A DNA stretch of 64,000 bases from Sediminibacterium sp. (lineage in GTDB: Bacteria > Bacteroidota > Bacteroidia > Chitinophagales > Chitinophagaceae): contig JAFWCB010000002.1 in assembly GCA_017537025.1 (NCBI GenBank), positions 248,001 to 312,000 of the forward strand. The letters run 5' to 3'. Within the stretch, counting starts at the first letter, position 1, and every line of letters starts with the position of its first letter. The notes under the pieces are model-generated. The model did not search any database. It worked only from the letters and a program-made list of their open reading frames with translations, and was not told the origin of the DNA. Shown piece by piece: positions 34,685 through 43,656 of this stretch. The position numbers and the translations under genes are program-made.

Positions 34685-37113
34685 TTTCCTCCCGGTTTTT
34701 TCGGCGGTGGCATTACCACTTTGGGTTTCTCTTCCGGCTTATTATTAGCAGGTGAAGGTGTAATAGGCTTTTTGGCGTCTTTTTGATCTTTGGTATCCTT
34801 TGTATCAGCAGGTTTTTTGGGTACCGCTATAATATCTGATTCAGCCCCTATTTCTTCTGTTTTAGTATTACCGGAAATCTCATAATCATTAGAAGTGCCG
34901 GTACCCATATCTTCACCCTCTCCCCCTAATACCGGCGTAGTGCCATTAATATAATCAATGATGATATCATTACTCAATACATCGGGTTTTACAAAAGTTA
35001 ATTTGGTATCAATACCGCAATTCGGATCATTAGCTGCTTTGTTAAAGAAATAGGCCCATATTGGCATAGCAGCGCGACCACCTTCCCCATTTTTGCTATC
35101 AAAACGAATAAAGCGATCATCACAACCAACCCAACCTCCTGCTAGGTATTGTGGGGTATAACCAATAAACCAGGCATCACTATTATCGTTTGTAGTACCA
35201 GTTTTTCCGGCCATCTCCATGCCTGCGGGAGGATCGTATGACCAGATGCCTGCACCTGTGCCATGGGTAAGCACCCCTTGCATCATTTTAATAACTGAAT
35301 AAGAAGTAACATCGTTTATCACTTCTTTACGTAATGGTGAGAAAGTGGCTAATACATTACCATTTCTATCTTCAATACGAGTAATATACATGGGTTTTGT
35401 ATTAAAACCTCTTCCCGGAAACATGCTATAACCTTGCATCATTTCATATAATGAAATTTCCGCAGCTCCCAATGCTAAAGAAGGATAAGGGTTTATTTTT
35501 GAAGTGAACTCGCATTTTTTAAGGAACTCTACAAAACGTTTGGCACTGTTATTAGCCGTATTATCTAATTGTTTTAAAATATAAGCGGATGCGCAATTAC
35601 GTGATTTTGCTAAGGCTATTGCCATTGGGATAGTGGCCCCTGTGCAAGTTTTGGAGGTATTGGGTACCAAGCCATAACTTCCAAAACTCTGTTGCACATC
35701 TTCAACCATGGAATTAGGGGTGAGTCCGGCTTCTTCAATGGCTAAACTATATAATAAGGGTTTAATAGTAGAACCTACTTGTCGCTTCGTATTAATATTG
35801 GCATGATCATATTTGAAAGTCTTGAAATCAATACCTCCAACCCATGCCTTTACTTGTCCGTTAAGCGGATCCATAACCATGAAACTAGCTTGTAACATTT
35901 GTCTGTGATACTTGATAGAGTCATAAGGAGTCATCAAAGTATCTTTATGTCTGTTTTTGTTCCAAGCGAATACCCGCATAGGTATTTTTTGATAGAAGGT
36001 TTTTTTTGTTTCTTCATCGCTGAGGCCTTCTTTCTTTAAATTTCGCCAACGATCACTTTGCTTCATGGCCGATTCAAGAATATTCTCAAAACCTTTCCAT
36101 ACTGTACCTTTCTTGATATTGTCTTGCATATCTAGTAACTTTTGCATATTGGGGATATGCTTGGCTACAGACTCTTCGGCGTATTGTTGCATACGCGGAC
36201 TGATTGTAGTGTATATTTTTAAGCCATCTCTATATAAATTATAATTATCGCCATTGTTTTTCTTATTTTCCTTGCACCATTTTTTCATTTCCTCCCCTAA
36301 TATCATCCTGAAATAAGGACCCAGGCCTGTTGTTTCATCCAGTTTTTTGTAGCTTAATTGCATAGGTTGCCGCTTTAAGGCATCTGCTTCTTTTGCGTCT
36401 AAATAATTATTGCGAACCATTTGATTCAACACAGTATTTCTTCTATCCAAAGAAAGTTTGGGGTTTCGCATTGGATTGTAAAGTGTAGCACCTTTTAACA
36501 TAGCCACCAATACAGCGGCTTCTTCTACATTTAATCGATCCGGTTCTTTTTGGAAAAATGTTTTAGCAGCATTTCGTATTCCAAATACATTATCGCTATA
36601 GGCTACTGTATTTAAATAGAGTGTAAGGATTTCTTCTTTGGTGAAATTTCTTTCCAGCTTAATTGCGATAATGCACTCTTTTATTTTTTGTAGTCCACGC
36701 AAAATAAAATTTTTGGTGCTCCAGTTTTCTGTAAATAAATTTTTAGCGGTTTGCATAGTAATGGTACTGGCACCACCCTCACTGCCTAAGAAAACAAAAG
36801 CACGGGTAAGAGAGCGGGCATCAATGCCACTATGCTCATAAAACCTTTCATCTTCAGTAGCCACCAATGCGTTGATTACATGTTTGCTAATGTCTTTGTA
36901 TTGTACATTGATACGATCTTCAATATAGTATTTACCCATGAGGGTACCATCTTCCGCATAAACCTGACTAGCTAATGAGGCTGTAGGGTTTTCAATATCT
37001 TCCAGATCGGGCATACTGCCTATCCATCCGAAATTGAGCATTAGTAAGAGAATGATTACAAAAGCAAATCCGCCAAAAAATATCTTCCAGAATATGCGTA
37101 CCGACTTCGTCAT
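34678..37113 (-). CDS. Bifunctional class A penicillin-binding protein
   Basis: Inner-membrane peptidoglycan synthase of 811 residues. One N-terminal helix (about 8-30) is followed by a GT51 glycosyltransferase domain (ATEDERFYEHSGID, GASTITMQTAKNL, KEEILTLYLN) and a transpeptidase domain with the three penicillin-binding motifs STIK, SRN and KTGTT. The last 70 residues are a low-complexity Lys/Pro/Asp-rich tail, common in Bacteroidota members. The gene is monocistronic; together with ddl, MurQ and the PASTA protein it gives the window a cell-wall flavour. Confidence 0.93.
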   Translation of the reverse strand: MTKSVRIFWKIFFGGFAFVIILLLMLNFGWIGSMPDLEDIENPTASLASQVYAEDGTLMGKYYIEDRINVQYKDISKHVINALVATEDERFYEHSGIDARSLTRAFVFLGSEGGASTITMQTAKNLFTENWSTKNFILRGLQKIKECIIAIKLERNFTKEEILTLYLNTVAYSDNVFGIRNAAKTFFQKEPDRLNVEEAAVLVAMLKGATLYNPMRNPKLSLDRRNTVLNQMVRNNYLDAKEADALKRQPMQLSYKKLDETTGLGPYFRMILGEEMKKWCKENKKNNGDNYNLYRDGLKIYTTISPRMQQYAEESVAKHIPNMQKLLDMQDNIKKGTVWKGFENILESAMKQSDRWRNLKKEGLSDEETKKTFYQKIPMRVFAWNKNRHKDTLMTPYDSIKYHRQMLQASFMVMDPLNGQVKAWVGGIDFKTFKYDHANINTKRQVGSTIKPLLYSLAIEEAGLTPNSMVEDVQQSFGSYGLVPNTSKTCTGATIPMAIALAKSRNCASAYILKQLDNTANNSAKRFVEFLKKCEFTSKINPYPSLALGAAEISLYEMMQGYSMFPGRGFNTKPMYITRIEDRNGNVLATFSPLRKEVINDVTSYSVIKMMQGVLTHGTGAGIWSYDPPAGMEMAGKTGTTNDNSDAWFIGYTPQYLAGGWVGCDDRFIRFDSKNGEGGRAAMPIWAYFFNKAANDPNCGIDTKLTFVKPDVLSNDIIIDYINGTTPVLGGEGEDMGTGTSNDYEISGNTKTEEIGAESDIIAVPKKPADTKDTKDQKDAKKPITPSPANNKPEEKPKVVMPPPKKPGGNK

Positions 37114-37197
37114 ATAGAATAATAATAGGTCTTTATTAAAGTTAGTATTTAGGCACTAAAACTAAAGAAGAGATTTGGCTTAAATGCGATTATTTGG

Positions 37198-40110
37198 TTA
37201 AAATTTATCTGGGAATAATGTATGCAGCCAAGCTTCATAGGCTCCGGTATCTTTTTTCTTTCTCAATAAAGCCATATTAGCGGTGCTAATGATATAAAAA
37301 CGGTATTTATCAGCATCCAGCCAAGGAATAATTCTTTGCGAAGCAATTGGTTTAGTTTGGTCTACATAAGTAGTAGCTTCAGCAGCATTTATAAAGGGCC
37401 CTATTAATAGATACTGGGTACTATCATTTACGGATATTAACTCAATAGGAATTCTTTTCGGGTAGAAACGTTCTTGGTTAAAACGGTTGAACGCATTTCT
37501 TCCTTCAGATCCATAAATAGGGTCTACCCGTTTTAGTGAAACCACCACATACTGGGTATCGGATGCATTAAAAATATATTGGTCAGTAGGAGGCGCTACT
37601 GCAGGTATAATAGCGGGAATTGCTGGTGCGATATTTTTTAATACCTTATTCGTAGGGTTAGCTATGCTATCTTTTTTTGAGGTTGGAATTTTAGTGGTAT
37701 TGGTTTCGTTGAGTTCTACATTCCTAGTAGGTATTTCTACCGGCTTATCTATCTGTAAATTGGTTAAGTAATCTTCGATTTCTTTTCTTCTATTCAGTGC
37801 GTCAATCATGGCTTTGGCTTTTTTGGCCATTTCTGTACTGCTAAAATTGGTAGCTAATTGTTGTAACCGTTGAATAGCAGTACTATCGTCTTTTTGTTTG
37901 ATATAGTAAATAGATTCTATAAAAAGTAATTGGGGAGTCCAATAGGTTTTACCGTATTGTTTATCGGCTGCCAGTTTTCTTTGTTTGGCTTCTTCAAATT
38001 GGCCGGATATAAAACGTTCATAGATATCTTGATAAATTTGCTCTTCTTTACTTAACTTTTTTGTAGGCTCTTTATAATATTGAGCAGTGTATTGGCTATT
38101 GGGATAGAATGATTCTAATTCCTTTCTTTTTTCGGAGGCTTTTTCGGGTTCATTATTTTTTTCATAGGCTTGTGTTAGCTGGTATAATAGCTTATCGTCT
38201 AAGCCCCCTTCAGGAAAACGTTTTTGCAATTCTTCATAGCAAGCAATAGCGGCCGGATAATCGCGTAAATAATACTGAAAGGTATAACCGTTTCCACTAA
38301 GTGCTTCTCTAATTTTTTTGTTGGATGCGGTAATTTGTGAAGTACTTATAGGTAAGTTATTGAATAAGGATTCATAAGAAATATCTGCTTTAGTATCTGT
38401 TGGGGTGGTAGTGGTGGTTGTAGGAACTACATCATTAAGTGGAATATTTACATTCAATGATCTGTCTACAGCCGATTGGCGTCTCCAGTTATCAATATTG
38501 GGCCTGGTTCCCCAGCGATTTTGGAATTCGTTTATTCCTTTTGTTTTTAAGGTATTATTGAGGAAATAAAATTCCCCGGTAGTTGGTTGAAACAAATCGA
38601 CAGGAGCAGCTGCTGCAAAGGGATTACCAAAACTAGGCTCATTGGTAGGCTCTTTAATACCTCTTTCTTTACGCAGTTTTTTTAGTAGGGCTGTGATATA
38701 TTTTTCTCTTTCAATACTTGGCAAAGAGGCAATTTTTTGTAAGCTGTCTTCTTTTTGTATAAGTCTTATATTCTCAATGATTGTATTGAGTTTATCTTTT
38801 CTGCTAGTAACTACCTGTTGTTCGGCCGGTTTTAAATAAGGAAGCTGAACACTATCATAAAAGGCTCCAGCAGAAGGATAGTTCTTCATATTATAGTAAA
38901 CATCTGCCAATAAATAAAAGCTTTTGTGTTGTTGGGAGGGGTTATTGTCGTTATTAGCTAAACTTTTAAGTAATAGTTTTTCTGCTGCCTGTTCATTCTT
39001 TCTGCTATGCTCGAGTGTAGCAGCCGTATAATATAAAATATCCCAATATGCTGCATATTTATCCTTACGCGCCATTTGCAGAATCTGGGTTAAATTTTCT
39101 TGTAATGCATTTGCTTCCTTACCTGCCAATAAACGAACAATATTAAGTCGGGCATAAATTTCCATTACAGGATCGGTAGTATGATCAATGGTTTTTTTAT
39201 ACCAACTGATAGCTGCGGAATCTTTCTGTACTTTTTCATATAATTGGGCGGTTAAATATTCCCACCTGGCCCTACTAAATTTATCGGGGGCATTAGATAG
39301 GGATTGCTGGATATAGAAAGCGGCGCTATCGTATTTGGCTTCTTTATAATTAAGATAGGCTTCCATTTCGTACCAGTCTGTTCGTAAGCGTGCCGGGAAA
39401 TTTTTATCTGCCCTGATTAATTCCAATAATCCCGCCGCTTCTGTATTTTTTCCTTGCTCAATATAGTTTCTTGCTTGTAGTAAAAAGCTTTCATTTCGGG
39501 CGGGAGGGTTAGCAGAAATTTTTTGCCAAATGTTTCTTTTTTCATCACTGGTAATACTAAAAATACCATTTGTATTGGAGGTATTGCTACCTATCGGAAT
39601 ATCATAACCACCATCTTTTGGAGCATAGGCATAATTGATAAACTGAAATACAAAACTAGCCGAATCAAAATTTTTTCTATGTAGATAAGCATTCCCTAAC
39701 AATAAGTATAATCTATCTACCCAATCGCTTCTTAAATCATGCAACAAAATTCCCGCGGTACACTTGTAAATAATCGAGTCTATCTGTTGTTTGGCTGTTT
39801 CATCTAAACTGTAATTATAAAATGAAAGCAGGGTGGTATAGTCGTCTTTATATTGTTCTTTTGCCTTCGAGATGATATCGTTTAATCGGTTATTAGCATT
39901 GAAGTAATAGTTGAATCTGGTAACTGTATTATTGTAAAGCCTTTTTGGGATGGAAAATTTTTTATCGGTTCCTTTCTCAGCCGGGAGTGCTCGATTCTGG
40001 TATTTTTCGGGCTTTTTTAGGTTTAAGTCGGTAGAAACCTGAGCGATAAGGGAGCTATACATGCTCAACCCGAACCCTAATAATATAGCTATGTGTTTTT
40101 TGCGATACAT
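37198..40110 (-). CDS. PorW/SprE-like TPR protein (type IX secretion accessory)
   Basis: Exported protein of 970 residues from the ATG at 40110 (signal peptide MYRKKHIAILLGF, cut after LIAQ). It consists of many TPR-like helical repeats. The blocks FNYYFNANNRLNDII and EFYFLNN / EFQNRWGTRPNIDNWRR match what I recall of PorW/SprE, needed for gliding and type IX secretion. Unlike PorW of Porphyromonas there is no lipobox. The C-terminal 100 residues resemble a SPOR-like tail (STQYLLIGPFINAAEATTYV). A GTG further upstream (40176) overlaps the divergent gene and is unlikely. Confidence 0.75.
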   Translation of the reverse strand: MYRKKHIAILLGFGLSMYSSLIAQVSTDLNLKKPEKYQNRALPAEKGTDKKFSIPKRLYNNTVTRFNYYFNANNRLNDIISKAKEQYKDDYTTLLSFYNYSLDETAKQQIDSIIYKCTAGILLHDLRSDWVDRLYLLLGNAYLHRKNFDSASFVFQFINYAYAPKDGGYDIPIGSNTSNTNGIFSITSDEKRNIWQKISANPPARNESFLLQARNYIEQGKNTEAAGLLELIRADKNFPARLRTDWYEMEAYLNYKEAKYDSAAFYIQQSLSNAPDKFSRARWEYLTAQLYEKVQKDSAAISWYKKTIDHTTDPVMEIYARLNIVRLLAGKEANALQENLTQILQMARKDKYAAYWDILYYTAATLEHSRKNEQAAEKLLLKSLANNDNNPSQQHKSFYLLADVYYNMKNYPSAGAFYDSVQLPYLKPAEQQVVTSRKDKLNTIIENIRLIQKEDSLQKIASLPSIEREKYITALLKKLRKERGIKEPTNEPSFGNPFAAAAPVDLFQPTTGEFYFLNNTLKTKGINEFQNRWGTRPNIDNWRRQSAVDRSLNVNIPLNDVVPTTTTTTPTDTKADISYESLFNNLPISTSQITASNKKIREALSGNGYTFQYYLRDYPAAIACYEELQKRFPEGGLDDKLLYQLTQAYEKNNEPEKASEKRKELESFYPNSQYTAQYYKEPTKKLSKEEQIYQDIYERFISGQFEEAKQRKLAADKQYGKTYWTPQLLFIESIYYIKQKDDSTAIQRLQQLATNFSSTEMAKKAKAMIDALNRRKEIEDYLTNLQIDKPVEIPTRNVELNETNTTKIPTSKKDSIANPTNKVLKNIAPAIPAIIPAVAPPTDQYIFNASDTQYVVVSLKRVDPIYGSEGRNAFNRFNQERFYPKRIPIELISVNDSTQYLLIGPFINAAEATTYVDQTKPIASQRIIPWLDADKYRFYIISTANMALLRKKKDTGAYEAWLHTLFPDKF

Positions 40111-40160
40111 ATAACACTTAAAAATACAGGTATTCATTACCTTTAACAAGTTTTTATACC

Positions 40161-40559
40161 ATGGATAAATTAACACCGGCCAATACTTTTAAGCGACTTC
40201 GAAATACCTACCGACTCGTTGTGATGAACGATGATACCTACGAGGAGGTTATAACATTTCGATTGTCGCGCTTAAGTGTATATATCGGACTGAGTGCCAT
40301 TTTTGTTCTGTTAGTAGGTTTAACCATTGCTCTTATTGCTTTTTCTCCTTTAAAATATTATATACCGGGCTATGGTACCAAAGAGAGTAGAACGGCATTA
40401 CAACTCTTGAAAATTCGTACCGATTCTTTGGAACAGGAAATAAGATACAAAGAACAATACATGAATGGTGTTAAAAAAGTGTTATCGGGTAATATTACAC
40501 CTGCTCAATTAGATACTTTACCATTAAAAGAACCTAAAACGGAGCAGTCTAATTATTAA
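40161..40559 (+). CDS. Membrane anchor of an M23-type peptidase without the peptidase domain
   Basis: Protein of 132 residues: a cytosolic stretch (YRLVVMNDDTYEEVITFRLS), one transmembrane helix (about 38-62), PLKYYIPGYGT and a short coiled coil. This is the N-terminal module that Bacteroidota M23 murein peptidases normally carry before the catalytic domain; here the protein stops about 150 residues too early and no HxH or HxxxD motifs exist downstream. It may be a degenerate or regulatory derivative. Genes at 40570 and 40949 follow closely on the same strand. Confidence 0.75.
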   Translation: MDKLTPANTFKRLRNTYRLVVMNDDTYEEVITFRLSRLSVYIGLSAIFVLLVGLTIALIAFSPLKYYIPGYGTKESRTALQLLKIRTDSLEQEIRYKEQYMNGVKKVLSGNITPAQLDTLPLKEPKTEQSNY

Positions 40560-40569
40560 TAGATATTGG

Positions 40570-40944
40570 ATGATCAAGAAATTACAACCTGCATTTATCG
40601 TTTCTGCTTTAGTAATTGTAATCGCTATTTTATTAATAACAAAAACTTTTCTCACAGCCATTGATGGGAGAGTCGTACTCGTTGCCAATCTTTTACTAAC
40701 TGCCATTTTAATATGGAATGTTTGGAGAAATTTTAGAGCAAGTGATGATAAAAATCCTCATGTTATGGTGCGCGGCGTTATGAGTGGGGTAGTATTAAAG
40801 TTGTTTGTGTTGGGAGGTGCTGCTTTTATTTATTTGTATGCTGCCGGGGCTAATAGAAATACGAACGCTTTGTTTGTAAGTATGGCTCTGTACATAGTTT
40901 ATACCTGGCTGGAAGTTCGCATTATTACAAGCCAAAAAAAATAA
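40570..40944 (+). CDS. Small four-helix membrane protein
   Basis: Protein of 124 residues with four predicted membrane helices and short loops. The layout and the ending YTWLEVRIITSQKK recall AtpI-like proteins, but no ATP synthase genes are near and the similarity is only suggestive. It is 10 bp after the preceding gene and 4 bp before the SprT-like gene, so the three probably share a transcript. Confidence 0.7.
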   Translation: MIKKLQPAFIVSALVIVIAILLITKTFLTAIDGRVVLVANLLLTAILIWNVWRNFRASDDKNPHVMVRGVMSGVVLKLFVLGGAAFIYLYAAGANRNTNALFVSMALYIVYTWLEVRIITSQKK

Positions 40945-40948
40945 AGGG

Positions 40949-41584
40949 ATGGCTAATAAAACCGAGCATCCAATGCAGGAGCTTAGTAAGTTTTTACCGG
41001 AAGGTAGTTTTGATCCGGTGGTACAATATCTTCATCAATATAAAGTACATCTTACTGTTTCCAAAGCCCGCAAATCGGTATTAGGTGATTACAGACATGC
41101 TATTCAGGGAAATAATCATAGAATAAGCGTTAATGGTAATTTGAATGTGTACGAGTTTCTAATAACCTTATTACACGAGTTGGCGCACTTACTCACATTT
41201 GAGCAATATGGACCCCGAGTGGCGGCACATGGTAAAGAATGGAAAACGTGTTATAGCCGCTTACTAAGCCATTTTATTTCTTTACAAATTTTTCCGCCTG
41301 ATATAGAAAAAGAATTAAAGATATCTATGAAAGCACCCGCAGCAACTGCAAACGGGGAAGTAGCTTTAATGCAGGTACTACGTGCATACAATAAAAATGC
41401 ACCATCCGGGAAAACCTTATTATCGAATTTACCGGAAGGTGCTTTATTTAAACTGGATTCAGGAAAAATTTTCCGTAAAGGGCAACTCCGTAGAAAGCGT
41501 TATGAATGTATAGAGCTTAGAACCGGAGCTGTTTATACTGTGAGTGGATTGGCGGAAGTACAGCTGGTGATAATTAAGAATTAG
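40949..41584 (+). CDS. SprT-like zinc metalloprotease-fold protein
   Basis: Protein of 211 residues with HELAHLL (zinc ligands His and His, catalytic Glu) and a third His in AAHGKEWK. This is the SprT/Spartan fold; bacterial members are poorly characterised and lack signal peptides. The C-terminal half (LFKLDSGKIFRKGQLRRKRYEC) resembles the zinc-ribbon region of the family but lacks the cysteine set. Its stop lies in the AAYT word array that also holds the end of sucC. Confidence 0.85.
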   Translation: MANKTEHPMQELSKFLPEGSFDPVVQYLHQYKVHLTVSKARKSVLGDYRHAIQGNNHRISVNGNLNVYEFLITLLHELAHLLTFEQYGPRVAAHGKEWKTCYSRLLSHFISLQIFPPDIEKELKISMKAPAATANGEVALMQVLRAYNKNAPSGKTLLSNLPEGALFKLDSGKIFRKGQLRRKRYECIELRTGAVYTVSGLAEVQLVIIKN

Positions 41585-41645
41585 GAATTAAGAATTAATA
41601 ACTCATAACTCATAATTCTTAATTCCTAATTCCTAATTCATAACT
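41572..41645. repeat. 7-nt periodic inverted array (AATT / AACT words) between sprT-like gene and sucC
   Basis: AATT or AACT begins at 41572, 41579, 41586, 41593, 41600, 41607, 41614, 41621, 41628, 41635 and 41642: eleven units with perfect 7-nt spacing right through the centre. The left words are AATTAAG/AATTAGG and the right words AATTCTT/AATTCCT, their reverse complements, so the array folds into a long hairpin. It lies between convergent genes and probably ends transcription from both sides. Confidence 0.92.
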
Positions 41646-41650
41646 CTCCC

Positions 41651-42862
41651 TTAAGCTACTGCTTTCTTCACCAAATCCGCTGCTTCACTCAATTGAATGG
41701 CTGATTGTACTTTTAATCCGCTTTCATCAATCAATTTTTTTGCTTCAACGGCATTAGTTCCTTGTAAGCGAACAATGATAGGGATATTAATATTGCCTAA
41801 TTTATTATACGCCTCAATAACACCGGCTGCAACACGATCACATCGAACAATACCTCCAAAAATATTGATCAGAATGGCTTTTACATTAGGGTCTTTCATG
41901 ATAATGCGGAACCCTGCTTCAACGGTTTGTGCATTGGCTGTGCCGCCTACATCGAGGAAGTTGGCCGGCTCACCACCACTTAATTTAATCATATCCATCG
42001 TTGCCATAGCTAATCCTGCACCATTTACCATACAACCTACATTACCATCCAATTTAACGAAGTTGAGATTGTATTGTCCGGCTTCTACTTCTGTAGGATC
42101 TTCTTCTGTAACATCGCGTAATGCAGCTACATCGGGTTTACGCATAAGAGCATTATCGTCGATGTTCATCTTACAATCTACTGCTATGATTTTCTCGTCG
42201 CTCGTTTTGAAAAGTGGATTAATTTCTAACATCGCACAGTCTAACCCAACATAAGCATTATATAAATTAGTTACAAATTTCACACAATTCTTAAAAGCTT
42301 CACCGCTCAAGCCAAGATTAAAGGCAATTTTGCGGGCTTGAGAACCCTGTAAGCCACCGCCCGGATGAACCCATTCTTTAAAGATCTTATCGGGCGTGTG
42401 ATGAGCTACTTCTTCAATATCCATTCCGCCCTCTGTGCTATACATGATAACATTCATGCCTTTAGCTCTGTCTAATAAAATCGAAAGATAAAACTCTTTT
42501 GTAGGGTTGGGGCCACTGTAGTAAACATCTTGAGCTACTAAAATCTTGTTCACTTTTTTGCCTGAAGGCCCGGTTTGTATTGTAACAAGGGTTCCACCTA
42601 ATATATTTTTGGCAATATTCGCAATATCTTCTGCACTTTTTGCAACGGCTACCCCACGCTGCTCGGTACCTTCTATTTTCCCTTTTCCGCGGCCACCGGC
42701 ATGAATTTGAGCCTTAACAACAGCGAAATTATTGCCTGTTTGTGTTTTTATTTGGCGATAAGCCTCCTCGGCCGCCATTACGGTATCCACCGCAATCCCT
42801 TCCTGGGTTGGAACATTGTATTTTTTGAGTAATTCCTTTGCTTGATACTCATGTAAATTCAT
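41651..42862 (-). CDS. sucC: Succinate--CoA ligase [ADP-forming] subunit beta
   Basis: TCA-cycle enzyme subunit making ATP from succinyl-CoA. ATP-grasp domain 1-230 (MNLHEYQAKELLKKYNVPTQ, KAQIHAGGRGKGKI with the ATP-binding loop) and a C-terminal CoA-ligase domain (GNVGCMVNGAGLAMATMD, FGGIVRCDRVAAG, VRLQGTNAVEAK). 403 residues from ATG 42862; an in-frame TTG three codons upstream was not used. SucD is not in the window. Confidence 0.95.
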   Translation of the reverse strand: MNLHEYQAKELLKKYNVPTQEGIAVDTVMAAEEAYRQIKTQTGNNFAVVKAQIHAGGRGKGKIEGTEQRGVAVAKSAEDIANIAKNILGGTLVTIQTGPSGKKVNKILVAQDVYYSGPNPTKEFYLSILLDRAKGMNVIMYSTEGGMDIEEVAHHTPDKIFKEWVHPGGGLQGSQARKIAFNLGLSGEAFKNCVKFVTNLYNAYVGLDCAMLEINPLFKTSDEKIIAVDCKMNIDDNALMRKPDVAALRDVTEEDPTEVEAGQYNLNFVKLDGNVGCMVNGAGLAMATMDMIKLSGGEPANFLDVGGTANAQTVEAGFRIIMKDPNVKAILINIFGGIVRCDRVAAGVIEAYNKLGNINIPIIVRLQGTNAVEAKKLIDESGLKVQSAIQLSEAADLVKKAVA

Positions 42863-42922
42863 ATGGAACAATTTTTGCGAAGATATGTTAAACCTACATT
42901 CAGAATTAATACTTTATTATTA

Positions 42923-42951
42923 TTGTTGTAACATTAATTATCCTAATTTTA
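42923..42951 (+). promoter_or_regulatory. Candidate promoter for the YceI-family gene
   Basis: TTG at 42923-42925, 18-nt spacer, TAATTTTA at 42944-42951 (one mismatch to TAnnTTTG), 21 nt before the ATG. Confidence 0.4.
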
Positions 42952-42972
42952 TCATCTAAAAAAAGAAAAAAC

Positions 42973-43548
42973 ATGAAAAAATTGCTTTTTGCATTAGCCG
43001 GAACAGCGCTAGTAGCCGGTTTATACTCATTTACCAGCGTAAACAGTACTAAAGACGTTGTATCGTATACTGTAAATGCAGAAAAAAGTCGGGTAGACTG
43101 GGTTGGATCTAAAAAGAATGATTACCACACAGGCTATTTTGTAGTAAAAAGTGGTTCTTTACAGGTTGATGGTGGTAAATTAAAAGGTGGCGAGTTTGTA
43201 ATTGATTTGGCTAACTTAAAAGTAACAGATCCGGGTGGTGGCGACAGACTAACCGGTCACCTTAAGACTGCCGATTTCTTTGATGTAGCAAAATTTGGAG
43301 AAGCTACTTATAAAATTACTAATGTAAATTATACCAGTGAGAATAATGCTGTTATTTCCGGTGTATTGAACCTAAAAGGAGCTAGTGTACCTGTAACCTT
43401 TAATGCATCTGTTCGTGGTGCAGATGATAAAGGATTTTTTGGAGAAGCATTTTTTAGTTTAGACAGAACTTTATTTGGTATTAACTATGGTATTGGTAAT
43501 GTTGCTAAAGAAGTACAAATTGCTGTGCACTTATTTGCTACCAAATAA
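42973..43548 (+). CDS. YceI-family periplasmic lipid-binding protein
   Basis: Exported lipocalin-like protein of 191 residues. Signal-like hydrophobic N-terminus (MKKLLFALAGTALVAGLYSF) then the YceI domain: VDWVGSKKNDYHTGYF, GGEFVIDLANLKVTDP, LTGHLKTADFFDVAKF and a C-terminal RTLFGINYG. Relatives bind polyisoprenoids or amides in a long barrel. Followed by a strong terminator. Confidence 0.92.
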   Translation: MKKLLFALAGTALVAGLYSFTSVNSTKDVVSYTVNAEKSRVDWVGSKKNDYHTGYFVVKSGSLQVDGGKLKGGEFVIDLANLKVTDPGGGDRLTGHLKTADFFDVAKFGEATYKITNVNYTSENNAVISGVLNLKGASVPVTFNASVRGADDKGFFGEAFFSLDRTLFGINYGIGNVAKEVQIAVHLFATK

Positions 43549-43567
43549 TAATCATCAATATATTTTT

Positions 43568-43596
43568 AAAAGCGCTTCCTAATGGAGCGCTTTTTT
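43568..43596 (+). terminator. Intrinsic terminator of the YceI-family gene
   Basis: A 9-bp perfect stem (AAAAGCGCT / AGCGCTTTT) with loop TCCTAATGG, continued by more T residues. Confidence 0.87.
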
Positions 43597-43656
43597 ATTT
43601 TTACAAGCAGGCAGTATTGGTTTTCTTGCTACATTTAATATCCAATATGTTATTTT

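Noticed and set aside
41572-41645. Interpretation of word arrays as a CRISPR array
   Set aside because: Units are 7-8 nt without spacers, no cas genes are present, and words vary between units.
41697-42254. 185-codon open frame on the plus strand inside sucC
   Set aside because: It is antisense to well-conserved SucC sequence and has no recognisable features; long shadow frames are expected in such genes.
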